The position numbers were made by a program, and so were the translations under genes. Source: Methylobacillus caricis (lineage in GTDB: Bacteria; Pseudomonadota; Gammaproteobacteria; Burkholderiales; Methylophilaceae). Taken from it: a stretch of DNA of 64,000 nt. The stretch spans positions 434,001 through 498,000 of the forward strand of contig NZ_JAJAVD010000004.1 in the NCBI RefSeq assembly GCF_020532705.1. Reading direction: 5' to 3'. The notes under the pieces were generated by a model, which ran no database searches, was not told where the DNA came from, and saw nothing but the letters and a program-made list of their open reading frames with translations. This document shows positions 1 through 9,656 of the stretch, piece by piece (the first letter of the stretch is position 1; each line of letters begins with the position of its first letter).

Positions 1-25
1 CCCATGCCTTTCAGGGCTGGTAAAA

Positions 26-1411
26 TCACTGTGCCAGCCTTTGCAGCAGCTTCTGGTGTACTCCACCGAAACCGCCGTTACTCATTACCAGTATGTGATC
101 ACCTGGCTGCGACTCTGCCACTATCGCCTCGACCAACACATGCAGGTCATCGAATGTAGCTGCCTTGTGCTGAATGGGCTGCAATGCGGCTGCGGCATCC
201 CATCCCAAATTGGCTCCATAGCAGAATACCTGGTCAGCTTCATGCAAGCTCTCCGGCAAGGCATCTTTCATGACACCCAACTTCATGGTATTGGAGCGGG
301 GCTCCAATACCGCCAATATCCTGGCCTGGCCCACTTTCGCCCGCAACCCCTCAACAGTGGTGGCAATGGCAGTCGGATGGTGGGCGAAATCATCATATAC
401 CGTGACCTCATTCACCACACCACGCACTTCCATCCGGCGCTTGACGTTCTTGAACTCGGTCAGGGCGGCAATACCGGTAGCCACTGCAACACCGGCATGG
501 CGCGCTGCAGCCAGCGCAGCCAATGCATTCATCCTGTTATGCTCTCCCAGCAGGTCCCACGCTACCCGGCCTTGCGGCTCACCCTTGAGGCTAATACTGA
601 AGCTGCCCGCCGCATCGATTTCATATGCCTGCCAATCACTGCCGAAATACTCCACCGGCGTCCAGCAACCACGGGCTATCACCCGCTTAAGGCTATCTTC
701 CCTGCCATTGGCAACCACCAGACCATTATGCGGAACAGTACGCACCAGGTGATGGAACTGGGTTTCTATGGCCGCAAGGTCGGCAAAGATATCCGCATGG
801 TCAAATTCCAGGTTATTGAGAACGGCGGTACGCGGACGGTAGTGCACAAACTTGGAACGCTTGTCGAAGAAGGCCGTGTCATATTCATCAGCTTCAATCA
901 CGAAAAAAGGCGAAATGCTATGCGCATCCTGCGCAGGTACGCCAGGCAAACGTGCAGAGATATCGAAATTCTGCGGCACGCCACCAATCAGGAAGCCTGG
1001 CGCCAGGCCTGCATATTCGAGTATCCAGGCCAGCATGGAGGTAGTCGTGGTCTTGCCGTGGGTACCCGCCACGGCAAGTACCCATTTGCCGGGCTCGCCA
1101 TTCCGTGCATGCAGTATATTCTCTGCCAGCCACTGCGGACCCGAGATATAAGGCAAACCGCGATTGAGTATTTCCTCCATTAACGGGTTACCCCGCGTCA
1201 CCACATTGCCAATGACGTAGATATCCGGATTGAGCGAGACCTGTTCAGGCGAAAATCCTTCTATCAGCTCTATACCCTGTGCTTCAAGCTGTGTGCTCAT
1301 TGGCGGATAGACATTGGCATCGCAACCGGTAACGCGGTGGCCGGCCTGTTTGGCCAGCACAGCGATACCACCCATGAAAGTACCGCAAATGCCGAGGATG
1401 TGGATATGCAT
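26..1411 (-). CDS. mpl: UDP-N-acetylmuramate:L-Ala-gamma-D-Glu-meso-DAP ligase (Mpl)
   Basis: Cytoplasmic Mur ligase that attaches recycled murein tripeptide to UDP-MurNAc, so that cell-wall peptide can be reused. The 461-residue length fits Mpl. The N-terminus has a Rossmann-like start (HILGICGTFMGG, where MurC has a similar GIGG-type loop), then the Mur-ligase ATP loop GTHGKTTTTSM near residues 115-125, then FVIEADEYDTAFFDKR, a segment typical of Mpl rather than MurC. The C-terminal domain carries YDDFAHHPTAI. The ATG start is the first in frame. It lies downstream of metH on the same strand with about 50 bp between them. Identification is secure at family level. Confidence 0.95.
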   Translation of the reverse strand: MHIHILGICGTFMGGIAVLAKQAGHRVTGCDANVYPPMSTQLEAQGIELIEGFSPEQVSLNPDIYVIGNVVTRGNPLMEEILNRGLPYISGPQWLAENILHARNGEPGKWVLAVAGTHGKTTTTSMLAWILEYAGLAPGFLIGGVPQNFDISARLPGVPAQDAHSISPFFVIEADEYDTAFFDKRSKFVHYRPRTAVLNNLEFDHADIFADLAAIETQFHHLVRTVPHNGLVVANGREDSLKRVIARGCWTPVEYFGSDWQAYEIDAAGSFSISLKGEPQGRVAWDLLGEHNRMNALAALAAARHAGVAVATGIAALTEFKNVKRRMEVRGVVNEVTVYDDFAHHPTAIATTVEGLRAKVGQARILAVLEPRSNTMKLGVMKDALPESLHEADQVFCYGANLGWDAAAALQPIQHKAATFDDLHVLVEAIVAESQPGDHILVMSNGGFGGVHQKLLQRLAQ

Positions 1412-1463
1412 AGCTATAGTGGTTAATTGGTTAGGTTCATTGTAGCAAAGTCAGCCTGCCCTG

Positions 1464-4400
1464 CTAGGACAGGTTGGGTGCCAGCCAGCGTTCCAGATAC
1501 TCTTTGGGCAATCCTCTTCGCATTGCCATATCCAGCAATTGATCCTCTCCGATCTTGTCCACGCTGAAATACCTGGATTCAGGATGGGCAAAATAGAATC
1601 CGGAAACGGCAGCCCCCGGCATCATGGCAAACGAATCAGTCAGCGTAATGCCCACTTCCTCGCATTTCATGACATTGAACATATCCGGCTTGACCGTATG
1701 GTCGGGGCAGGCCGGATAGCCAGGCGCCGGACGGATGCCGCGGTATTTTTCCTTAATCAGCTCTTCGTTGCTCAAGGCTTCATCAGCGGCAAAGCCCCAT
1801 AAATCCTTGCGCACACGTTCGTGCAGATACTCGGCAAACCCTTCAGCCAAGCGGTCTGCGAGCGATTTCAGCATGATGCTGCTGTAATCATCATGCGCAT
1901 CTTCAAAGCGCTTTTCATATTTTTCTATGCCCAGCCCGCCAGTAACGGCAAACATGCCGATATAGTCCGCTACCCCCGAATCCTTGGGCGCAATGAAGTC
2001 GGCCAGGCACTGGTTGGGGCGTTGCTCGCCATTCACTACGGGCTTCTGCGTCTGCTGCCGCATGCCATAGTAAGTAAAGGCTATCTCGGTACGGCTGTCA
2101 TCGGTATATATTTCGATGTCGTCGTCATTGACACTATTGGCGGGCAGCAGGGCCACTACGCCGCTTGCCGTCAGCCAGCGCCCTTCTATGATTTTTTTCA
2201 ACATGGCCTGGCCTTCGGCAAACAGCTTGGTGGCCGCATCGCCGACGATTTCATCCTTGAGAATGGCAGGATAAGGCCCGGCAAGATCCCAGGTCTGAAA
2301 GAAAGGGCCCCAGTCGATATATTGGGCAATAGTTGCTAGGTCGATATTCTTGAACACACGCCTGCCGATGAACTTGGGCTTGACCGGCGCATATTCCCCG
2401 GTGAATTCCAGCCTGGCCTTGTTGGCCCGCGCATCCGCTATGCTGAGCATGGGCGTGCCCTTCTTGTTCGCATGCTGGGTGCGCACGCGCTCATAATCCA
2501 GCTCAATATCGGCAATATAATTATCACGCTGCTCAGGCGTCAGCAGGGACTGCATCACGGATACCGAGCGTGATGCATCTGGCACGTAGATCACCGGGCC
2601 ATCATAGTGCGGCGCTATTTTCACCGCGGTATGCGCTCGTGAAGTAGTGGCTCCGCCGATCAGCAATGGCATTTTAAGACCGTGAAAGTACGGGTCGCGC
2701 TGCATTTCACGCGCCACGTATGCCATTTCCTCCAACGAGGGCGTAATCAAGCCTGACAAACCGATAATATCCGCCCCCGTGGCTTTGGCCTGTTCCAGGA
2801 TTTCGGCACAGGGCACCATCACGCCCATGTTCACCACTTCGAAGTTGTTGCACTGCAACACCACGGAGACGATATTCTTGCCGATGTCGTGCACATCGCC
2901 CTTGACGGTAGCGATCACCATCTTGCCCTTGGGTTTGGCGACGATGCCGGTACGCTCTTCCTCGATGCGCTTTTCTTCCTCGATGAACGGCACCAGGTGA
3001 GCCACTGCCTGCTTCATCACACGGGCAGACTTCACCACCTGCGGCAGGAACATCTTGCCCTGGCCGAACAAGTCGCCTACCACGTTCATGCCGTCCATCA
3101 ATGGCCCCTCGATCACGTGAATAGGACGTCCGCCATCATTCATGACTTTCTGCCGTGCTTCTTCGGTATCCTCGACGATGAACTCGGTAATTCCGTGCAC
3201 CATGGCATGTGCCAGCCGTTTTTCCACGCTGACCGGATTTTCCTCGGTACCGCGCCAATCCAGCGTCACTTCCTGCTTTTTGCCGCCAGCGGCCAGCGTG
3301 GCGGCAAACTCGATCATGCGTTCGGTGGCATCTTCGCGGCGGTTGAGCACAACATCCTCCACCCGCTCGCGCAATTCAGGACCAAGGTCGTCATAAACCC
3401 CTATCATGCCTGCGTTGACGATCCCCATGGTCATACCTGCCTTGATCGCATGGTAAAGAAACACGGTGTGGATAGCCTCGCGCGCAGCCTCATTGCCGCG
3501 AAAGCTGAAGCTGACATTGGACACCCCGCCGGAAATACGGGCGTATGGCAGGTTTTCCTTGATCCAGCGTGTGGCATTGATAAAGTCGACAGCATAATTG
3601 TTGTGCTCTTCGATCCCGGTCGCCACCGCAAAAATATTCGGGTCGAAGATAATGTCTTCAGGCGGGAAGCCGACCTTTTCCACCAGCAGATCATATGCCC
3701 GCTTGCAGATGTCGATCTTGCGCTCAAAGGTATCTGCCTGGCCAACCTCGTCAAATGCCATGACGATCACTGCAGCGCCATAGCGGCGGCACAGAACCGC
3801 CTGGCGCAGGAATTCCTCTTCGCCCTCCTTCATGGAGATCGAATTGACAATTGACTTGCCCTGCACACACTTGAGGCCAGCCTCGATCACCGACCATTTG
3901 GAAGAGTCGATCATGATGGGCACGCGGGCAATATCCGGCTCCGAGGCCACCAGGTTAAGGAAGTGCGTCATGGCATGAATGGCATCCAGCATGCCTTCAT
4001 CCATATTGATATCGATAACCTGGGCGCCGTTTTCCACCTGCTGGCGCGCCACGATGAGGGCTTCTTCGTATTGCTCGTTGAGGATCATGCGCGCAAATGC
4101 CTTGGAACCTGTCACATTGGTCCGCTCGCCCACATTCACATAGAGCGAGCCTTCATCAATGGTGAATGGCTCCAGGCCGGCCAGCCTGGTGGCAACCGGA
4201 ATCCGTGGCACTTGCCTGGGAGCAATATCCCTGACGACTTCCGCAATCGCCTGGATATGCGGCGGCGTAGTGCCACAGCATCCCCCAGCGATATTGACAA
4301 AGCCACTCTCGGCAAACTCCTTGAGCAGGGCTGAGGTATCGGCAGGCTCTTCGTCAAAGCCGGTATCCGACATCGGATTGGGCAAGCCCGCATTGGGATA

Positions 4401-5252
4401 GATGCAGACAAAGGTATCCGCAACCTTGCTCAGTTCTTCGGCATAAGGCCGCATGAGGGCAGCGCCCAGCGCGCAATTGAGGCCGATAGTCAACGGACGG
4501 GCATGGCGTACTGAATTCCAGAACGCGGGTACGGTCTGGCCGGACAGAATACGGCCGGATGCGTCGGTCACCGTGCCGGAGATCATGATGGGCCAGCGTT
4601 TGCCGGTTTCCTCAAAATAGGTTTCTATGGCAAACAAGGCAGCCTTGCAGTTGAGCGTATCGAAGATGGTCTCAACCATGAGGATATCGGCACCGCCTGC
4701 CACCAGTCCCCGGGTCTGCTCCAAGTAGGATTCCACCAGTTGGTCAAACGTGACATTCCGTGCTGCAGGGTCATTCACATCGGGCGAAATGGAAGCGGTC
4801 TTGGGCGTGGGGCCAAGTGCGCCGGCAACGAAGCGCGGTTTGTCTGGCGTGGAATATTTATCACAGGCTGCTCGCGCCAGCTTGGCCGCTTCCAAGTTCA
4901 TTTCATAGGCCAGGTGCGACATGAAATAGTCGTCCTGGGCCACACTGGTCGCACCAAACGTGTTGGTTTCTATGATATCGGCACCTGCCGCCAGATATCT
5001 TTCATGGATTTCCTGGATAATATGCGGCTGCGTCATGGTGAGCAGCTCGTTATTACCCTTGACGAATAGTTCACGTTCACCCGCAGGTGCCGCAAAATCG
5101 GCAAAGCGGCCATTCGGGCCGCCACGATAATCTTCCTCTGTCAGCTTGTATTGCTGGATCATGGTTCCCATCGCACCGTCCAGCACCATGATACGGCGCG
5201 ACAATATGTCCCGGAGCAGCAATTCAGTTGGGGAAATCATGTTTTGTTTCAT
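1464..5252 (-). CDS. metH: Cobalamin-dependent methionine synthase
   Basis: Transfers the methyl group of 5-methyl-THF through cobalamin to homocysteine, giving methionine; cytoplasmic. The 1262 residues cover the full four-module enzyme. The order is an N-terminal homocysteine domain ([11 protein letters not shown], and [10 protein letters not shown] with zinc-ligand cysteines), the pterin domain ([14 protein letters not shown]), the cap and B12 domains with the cobalt-ligand motif DVHDIGKN (the His is residue 788), and a C-terminal AdoMet reactivation domain ending in [12 protein letters not shown]. The ATG start at 5252 has an AAGG ribosome site. No SAH or cobalamin riboswitch could be recognised in the 165 bp upstream. 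Nothing is truncated. Confidence 0.97.
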   Translation of the reverse strand: MKQNMISPTELLLRDILSRRIMVLDGAMGTMIQQYKLTEEDYRGGPNGRFADFAAPAGERELFVKGNNELLTMTQPHIIQEIHERYLAAGADIIETNTFGATSVAQDDYFMSHLAYEMNLEAAKLARAACDKYSTPDKPRFVAGALGPTPKTASISPDVNDPAARNVTFDQLVESYLEQTRGLVAGGADILMVETIFDTLNCKAALFAIETYFEETGKRWPIMISGTVTDASGRILSGQTVPAFWNSVRHARPLTIGLNCALGAALMRPYAEELSKVADTFVCIYPNAGLPNPMSDTGFDEEPADTSALLKEFAESGFVNIAGGCCGTTPPHIQAIAEVVRDIAPRQVPRIPVATRLAGLEPFTIDEGSLYVNVGERTNVTGSKAFARMILNEQYEEALIVARQQVENGAQVIDINMDEGMLDAIHAMTHFLNLVASEPDIARVPIMIDSSKWSVIEAGLKCVQGKSIVNSISMKEGEEEFLRQAVLCRRYGAAVIVMAFDEVGQADTFERKIDICKRAYDLLVEKVGFPPEDIIFDPNIFAVATGIEEHNNYAVDFINATRWIKENLPYARISGGVSNVSFSFRGNEAAREAIHTVFLYHAIKAGMTMGIVNAGMIGVYDDLGPELRERVEDVVLNRREDATERMIEFAATLAAGGKKQEVTLDWRGTEENPVSVEKRLAHAMVHGITEFIVEDTEEARQKVMNDGGRPIHVIEGPLMDGMNVVGDLFGQGKMFLPQVVKSARVMKQAVAHLVPFIEEEKRIEEERTGIVAKPKGKMVIATVKGDVHDIGKNIVSVVLQCNNFEVVNMGVMVPCAEILEQAKATGADIIGLSGLITPSLEEMAYVAREMQRDPYFHGLKMPLLIGGATTSRAHTAVKIAPHYDGPVIYVPDASRSVSVMQSLLTPEQRDNYIADIELDYERVRTQHANKKGTPMLSIADARANKARLEFTGEYAPVKPKFIGRRVFKNIDLATIAQYIDWGPFFQTWDLAGPYPAILKDEIVGDAATKLFAEGQAMLKKIIEGRWLTASGVVALLPANSVNDDDIEIYTDDSRTEIAFTYYGMRQQTQKPVVNGEQRPNQCLADFIAPKDSGVADYIGMFAVTGGLGIEKYEKRFEDAHDDYSSIMLKSLADRLAEGFAEYLHERVRKDLWGFAADEALSNEELIKEKYRGIRPAPGYPACPDHTVKPDMFNVMKCEEVGITLTDSFAMMPGAAVSGFYFAHPESRYFSVDKIGEDQLLDMAMRRGLPKEYLERWLAPNLS

Positions 5253-5417
5253 GCAGAACCTTAAAAACTGGCGGCCAGGTTAGTGACCAGACCGAAAATG
5301 TCAGGGCGTGATTATAAAACACCTCTGCAAGGGAGGACACTCATTGGCGCAACTAAACCTCTGTATTTCTGAGAAAAACACCTCAAAAAAAATCGGGGTT
5401 GAATTGGAAACGTTCTG

Positions 5418-6458
5418 CTAGGCCAGGTTGGCGCCGAGCAAACTGCCTATCCAGTATGTCAGGCAGCCTGCTGTTGCACCTATCAACAGCATGCGTACGC
5501 CGCCATACACCATGCTGCGCCCGCTAAACAGTGCCAGTACCGCTCCAATGAGCAGTAATGCCATCGCCGTCAATGCAACAGCGGTTTCCAGTGCACGGGA
5601 CTGCATCGCCAGCAACCAGGGCAGCAATGGAATAGCGCCGCCCAGCAAAAACGCAGTAAATGATGACATTGCGGCAAGCCACGGAGAACCCAACTCATCC
5701 GGGTTCAGGCCCAGCTCCTCACGCGTCAGGGTATCCAGGCCCAACTCCGGATCAGCGATCATGCGTTGTGCCAGTGCCTGCGCCTCCTCTTTATCCAGGC
5801 CGCGTGCTTGATAGATCAAGGCCAGCTCGGCAGCTTCCTGCTCGGGATATTGTGCCAGTTCCTCGCGCTCCAGCCCGATCTGGTACTCAAACATCTCCCG
5901 TTGCGAACGCATGGAAATATATTCCCCGGCTGCCATGGAAAAAGCTCCGGCCAGCAATCCGGCGATCCCCGTGAGCAAAATCACTTGCACATTGGCTGCT
6001 GCACCAGCCACGCCCAATACCAGGCAGGCGATGGACACCAGGCCATCATTGACCCCAAACACGGCTGCGCGCAAACCGCCACTATTCCCTATGGTGCGAT
6101 GCCGCGCGCCTATTTCCTCCAGGCTGGTTGGCATTGGGTGCCCAGCCACTGTCCGTTTGCTGGAATAGACAGACAGCCCCCGCACTTTGCTGGCGGCGAG
6201 TATATGCCGCATAGGCAGCATTCCAAAAAACCGCAACAGACATACCAGCAAGTGCGTCCGCAAGTCCGGGACATAAACGGGAACAGCATGCCCATCCCGG
6301 GTCAACTTGCCTTCCCAGATATCTGCCTGGTTTGCAGCCTCCTGCGCAAGTGCCAGGAACATCTTGCGGATAACCGCATCCTTCTCGATAGTCGCTATCT
6401 CACGATAAAGATGTGCCGCCCGCTTTTCCTCACGCCAGCTGTTCAAGGCGTGTGGCAT
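5418..6458 (-). CDS. Ferritin-like/VIT1-CCC1 fusion iron transporter (MbfA-like)
   Basis: Predicted inner-membrane iron/manganese transporter of the VIT1/CCC1 family. The first roughly 80 residues form a ferritin/rubrerythrin-like helical segment (EEKRAAHLYREIATIEKDAV), as in MbfA-type iron exporters. The C-terminal part has VIT hallmarks: FGVNDGLVSIACLVLG, AGAFSMAAGEYISMRSQRE, and several hydrophobic helices to the end. I chose the ATG at 6458, one base after the comM stop, giving 346 residues. A longer in-frame start at 6575 would overlap comM and add an unlikely N-terminus. The second helix of the ferritin-like part reads LAQEAANQADIWE, with no ExxH pair, so its di-iron site may be incomplete. 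It is probably co-transcribed with ubiK-comM. Confidence 0.85.
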   Translation of the reverse strand: MPHALNSWREEKRAAHLYREIATIEKDAVIRKMFLALAQEAANQADIWEGKLTRDGHAVPVYVPDLRTHLLVCLLRFFGMLPMRHILAASKVRGLSVYSSKRTVAGHPMPTSLEEIGARHRTIGNSGGLRAAVFGVNDGLVSIACLVLGVAGAAANVQVILLTGIAGLLAGAFSMAAGEYISMRSQREMFEYQIGLEREELAQYPEQEAAELALIYQARGLDKEEAQALAQRMIADPELGLDTLTREELGLNPDELGSPWLAAMSSFTAFLLGGAIPLLPWLLAMQSRALETAVALTAMALLLIGAVLALFSGRSMVYGGVRMLLIGATAGCLTYWIGSLLGANLA

Positions 6459-6459
6459 A

Positions 6460-7950
6460 TCAGGCTTCAAACCTGCGGTATTGCACCGCCTCGGCAATAT
6501 GCACAGGGGCAATCTGCTCTGCACCCGCCAGATCAGCAATAGAACGTGCCACTTTGAGGATGCGCTGATATGCACGCGCGGACAAATTCAAGCGACTGAT
6601 CGCCTGCTTCAATAATACGAGGCCAGCAGCATCAGGCTGGCAGAACAGATCCACTTCCTTGCTGCCAAGCAGGAAGTTGGCTTTGCCCTGGCGCTTGAGT
6701 TGGATGTCTCTTGCTGCCTCCACCCGCTGCCTGATGGCTTCACTGTGCTCACCGGCAGCAGAATTGACCAACTCATCTTCAGATAAGGCCGGCACCTCTA
6801 TATTCATGTCAATCCGGTCCAATAACGGACCGGATATTTTGGCCTTGTAGCGCGCCACCTGATCCGGTGTACAACGGCATTTACCATTGAAATGGCCCAG
6901 ATATCCGCAGGGACAAGGATTCATTGCCGCAATCAACTGAAAACGCGCGGGAAAGTCAGCCTGCCGCGCAGCGCGTGAGATAGTGATATGCCCAGACTCC
7001 AGAGGCTCCCTCAATACTTCCAGAACTTTGCGATCAAATTCAGGCAATTCGTCAAGGAACAACACCCCATGGTGAGCAAGTGATATCTCGCCGGGCCTGG
7101 GAACCCCGCCGCCACCCACCAATGCCACGCCAGAGGCCGTATGATGGGGCGCACGATACGGCCGTTTCCGCCAGGCATCCTGCCGGAATGCGCCATTAAG
7201 TGATTGAATGGCTGCAGACTCAAGCGCCTCTTCCTCCGTCATCGTCGGCAATATGCCAGGGAAGCGTGCCGCCAGCATGGACTTGCCAGTCCCGGGCGGG
7301 CCCGACATCAGAAGGCTATGTCCCCCCGCGGCTGCAATCTCAAGCGCCCGCTTGGCTTGCAACTGGCCTTTGACTTCATCAAAATCCGGGTAATCCGCTA
7401 CCGTTGCCAGCTCGCTTGCCTGTTGAGGCACAAGCAACTCATGGCCGGAAAGATGAGCGCAAACCTGCAAAAGACTTTGTGCTGGCAATACCTTGGCATC
7501 ACCCACCAGCGATGCTTCGGATGCACTATCCTGGGGCAGGATAAAGGCCCGGCCATTCCTGGTGGCTTTGTGCGTCATTGCCAACGCACCCCTTACCGCC
7601 CTGAGTTCGCCAGTCAATGCCAACTCGCCTGCAACCTCATATTGATCAAGCTGATTCGCCGGGATCTGGCCTGAAGCAGCCAGGATACCCAGGGCAATCG
7701 GCAGGTCATACCGGCCACTTTCCTTAGGCAGGTCAGCCGGCGCCAGGTTAACGGTAATACGCCGCGCAGGAAAATCAAACCTGGCTGTCTGCAAGGCAGC
7801 GCGGACCCTGTCCTTGCTTTCCTTAACCTCCGCCTCGGGCAAACCGACAATGGTGAAACTGGGCAAGCCATTTGCCAAATGGACCTCTACCACCACCTCG
7901 GGAGCATCCATGCCGACCAAGGCGCGGCTATGCAAAACGGCCAGGGACAT
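6460..7950 (-). CDS. comM: ComM/YifB family Mg-chelatase-like AAA+ ATPase
   Basis: AAA+ ATPase related to Mg-chelatase. In naturally competent relatives ComM is a hexameric helicase that promotes branch migration during integration of transforming DNA. The 496 residues begin MSLAVLHSRALVGMDAPEV, typical of the family. They contain a Lon-protease-like ChlI fold, a Walker A SGPPGTGKSMLAAR near residue 215, Walker B GVLFLDELPEF, and the C-terminal MNPCPCGYLGH segment with paired cysteines. It lies one base from ubiK and one base from the VIT1-like gene, so the three probably form an operon. The minor-pilin operon elsewhere in the window makes a role in DNA uptake plausible, but this is not shown. 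Confidence 0.94.
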   Translation of the reverse strand: MSLAVLHSRALVGMDAPEVVVEVHLANGLPSFTIVGLPEAEVKESKDRVRAALQTARFDFPARRITVNLAPADLPKESGRYDLPIALGILAASGQIPANQLDQYEVAGELALTGELRAVRGALAMTHKATRNGRAFILPQDSASEASLVGDAKVLPAQSLLQVCAHLSGHELLVPQQASELATVADYPDFDEVKGQLQAKRALEIAAAGGHSLLMSGPPGTGKSMLAARFPGILPTMTEEEALESAAIQSLNGAFRQDAWRKRPYRAPHHTASGVALVGGGGVPRPGEISLAHHGVLFLDELPEFDRKVLEVLREPLESGHITISRAARQADFPARFQLIAAMNPCPCGYLGHFNGKCRCTPDQVARYKAKISGPLLDRIDMNIEVPALSEDELVNSAAGEHSEAIRQRVEAARDIQLKRQGKANFLLGSKEVDLFCQPDAAGLVLLKQAISRLNLSARAYQRILKVARSIADLAGAEQIAPVHIAEAVQYRRFEA

Positions 7951-7951
7951 C

Positions 7952-8194
7952 TCAGGAACGTGATCCCAAGCCAGCCTCTAACTCAGCTACTTGTTTTTCC
8001 AGTTGCTGAAGTTTTTCACGTGTGCGGCGCAAGACCTCAGTTTGCACATCAAACTCTTCGCGTGAAACAAGCTCCAGTTTGGTGAATGCGCCCTGCAACA
8101 GTGCATTTAAATTACGCTCTATGCCCCCTGCTGGCACAGATGAATATATATCCCTGATTTTTTTAGATAAATCATCAAAAAAAACTGAATCCAT
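7952..8194 (-). CDS. ubiK: Ubiquinone biosynthesis accessory factor UbiK (BMFP family)
   Basis: Small accessory protein of the Ubi complex that supports aerobic ubiquinone synthesis, probably through lipid binding. The 80 residues match the BMFP/YqiC pattern: an amphipathic N-terminus (DDLSKKIRDIYSSVP), the conserved LNALLQGAFTKLELVSREEFDVQ block, and a C-terminal coiled coil (REKLQQLEKQVAELEAGLG). It is the first gene of the minus-strand ubiK-comM-VIT1 group and is divergent from the porin-glnK-amtB operon. ubiK directly upstream of comM is a common betaproteobacterial arrangement. Confidence 0.93.
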   Translation of the reverse strand: MDSVFFDDLSKKIRDIYSSVPAGGIERNLNALLQGAFTKLELVSREEFDVQTEVLRRTREKLQQLEKQVAELEAGLGSRS

Positions 8195-8371
8195 TTTTAA
8201 TTTCCGTAGAAAAACAAACGAAGTTTATCAGGTTTTTTACTGGAAAAAATCCCATTTAAAACAATCAACTCAACCACTTATCAATAGTTATCAGGTGAAT
8301 ACCAATGAATTAACACTAAAAACATCAAAAAATACCCACTAAACATTTGTTTTAAAAGGATGTTGTTTTTA

Positions 8372-8387
8372 TGGCACAGGTGTTGCT
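8372..8387 (+). promoter_or_regulatory. Sigma-54 (-24/-12) promoter of the porin-glnK-amtB operon
   Basis: The sequence TGGCACAGGTGTTGCT matches the sigma-54 consensus TGGCACR-N4-TTGCW, with GG at 8373-8374 and GC at 8385-8386 in the required 10-base spacing. Transcription should start near 8398, about 50 bases before the porin ATG. The 150 bp upstream are very AT-rich; I did not find a convincing NtrC dyad in them. Confidence 0.85.
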
Positions 8388-8447
8388 TATTAACCCATGC
8401 AGAATTCTCGTTGTCGTTTAACTTTAAAATCCTTGAAAGGGTAAATC

Positions 8448-9239
8448 ATGCGTAATTCGCTTCTACTTGCTGCCATCATTGGCACTTTTGCAGCACCTGC
8501 CGCTGTCATGGCCGAAGAAGCTGCTCCAGCTGCTGAGCCAACCTCGCCACATACTGTGACATATAACATTGGCCTTACCAGCAACTACATTTTCCGCGGC
8601 ACCAGCCAATCCGGTGACCGTCCAGCGGTCCAAGGCGGTGTGGACTATTCCCACTCCAGCGGTTTCTATGTTGGCACCTGGGCTTCCAGCATCAGCTGGC
8701 TGGCAGATACAGAAGTAGATGATGGCCGTGCTTATAACAGCTCCAGCATGGAGTGGGATATCTATGCAGGCTACACCGCTGAAATCGGCGAAACCGGCAT
8801 TACCTACGACGTCGGCGTAAACCAGTACATCTATCCAGGCCGCCGCAATTCCGTAAGCGGCACCTATAACGCCGATACGACCGAAATCTACGGTGGTATT
8901 TCCTACAAGTGGGTTTCCGCCAAGTACTCCTGGTCTCCAAGCAAATCTGCCTTTGGTTTTGAAGGCCGTGGTGCGAGTTATGTCGACCTGACACTGGACA
9001 TCCCATTTGGCGACAGCGGCTATAGCGCAATCGCTCACGTAGGCCGCCAAGAATTCGGTAATGGTCCTAGCTATTTTGACTATACTGACTGGAAACTGGG
9101 CTTGAGCAAGGCTTGGGATAACGGCATAGTTGTTGGTGGTTATTATACCGACACCGATGCTGACCGTGGCGCTTTCACTTACGGCCCAGTGTTCTCCGGC
9201 AAGGAAAACTGGACCGTCTTCGTACAAAAGACTTTCTAA
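8448..9239 (+). CDS. TorF-family putative porin
   Basis: Outer-membrane beta-barrel of the TorF family. Genes of this type often sit directly upstream of glnK-amtB in betaproteobacteria and are thought to aid nutrient entry under nitrogen limitation. The 263 residues begin with a signal peptide (cleavage likely after AAVMA), then a short Ala/Glu/Pro linker. Next come the diagnostic YNIGLTSNYIFRGTSQSGDRPAVQGG block and alternating aromatic beta strands, ending in a C-terminal Phe (TVFVQKTF) as expected for BAM substrates. The ATG is preceded by GAAAGGG. It is the first gene after the sigma-54 promoter. Its substrate cannot be told from the sequence. Confidence 0.88.
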   Translation: MRNSLLLAAIIGTFAAPAAVMAEEAAPAAEPTSPHTVTYNIGLTSNYIFRGTSQSGDRPAVQGGVDYSHSSGFYVGTWASSISWLADTEVDDGRAYNSSSMEWDIYAGYTAEIGETGITYDVGVNQYIYPGRRNSVSGTYNADTTEIYGGISYKWVSAKYSWSPSKSAFGFEGRGASYVDLTLDIPFGDSGYSAIAHVGRQEFGNGPSYFDYTDWKLGLSKAWDNGIVVGGYYTDTDADRGAFTYGPVFSGKENWTVFVQKTF

Positions 9240-9253
9240 TAAGTCTGGTTTAA

Positions 9254-9646
<393 letters not shown>

Positions 9647-9656
9647 GGGGTATGTC

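Noticed and set aside
1-25. Minus-strand ATG at position 5 next to the mpl stop, a possible next gene
   Set aside because: Only two codons lie inside the window, so nothing can be supported.
41-1183. 380-codon plus-strand ORF opposite mpl
   Set aside because: Complete overlap with the well-recognised mpl gene on the other strand and no protein-family features.
2889-3854. 321-codon plus-strand ORF opposite metH
   Set aside because: Antisense shadow of metH; His/Asp-rich composition follows from the complementary codons.
5253-5417. Possible SAH or cobalamin riboswitch upstream of metH
   Set aside because: The reverse complement lacks the GAGGAGCGCUGC-type core of SAH riboswitches and the B12-box, although a riboswitch is common before metH.
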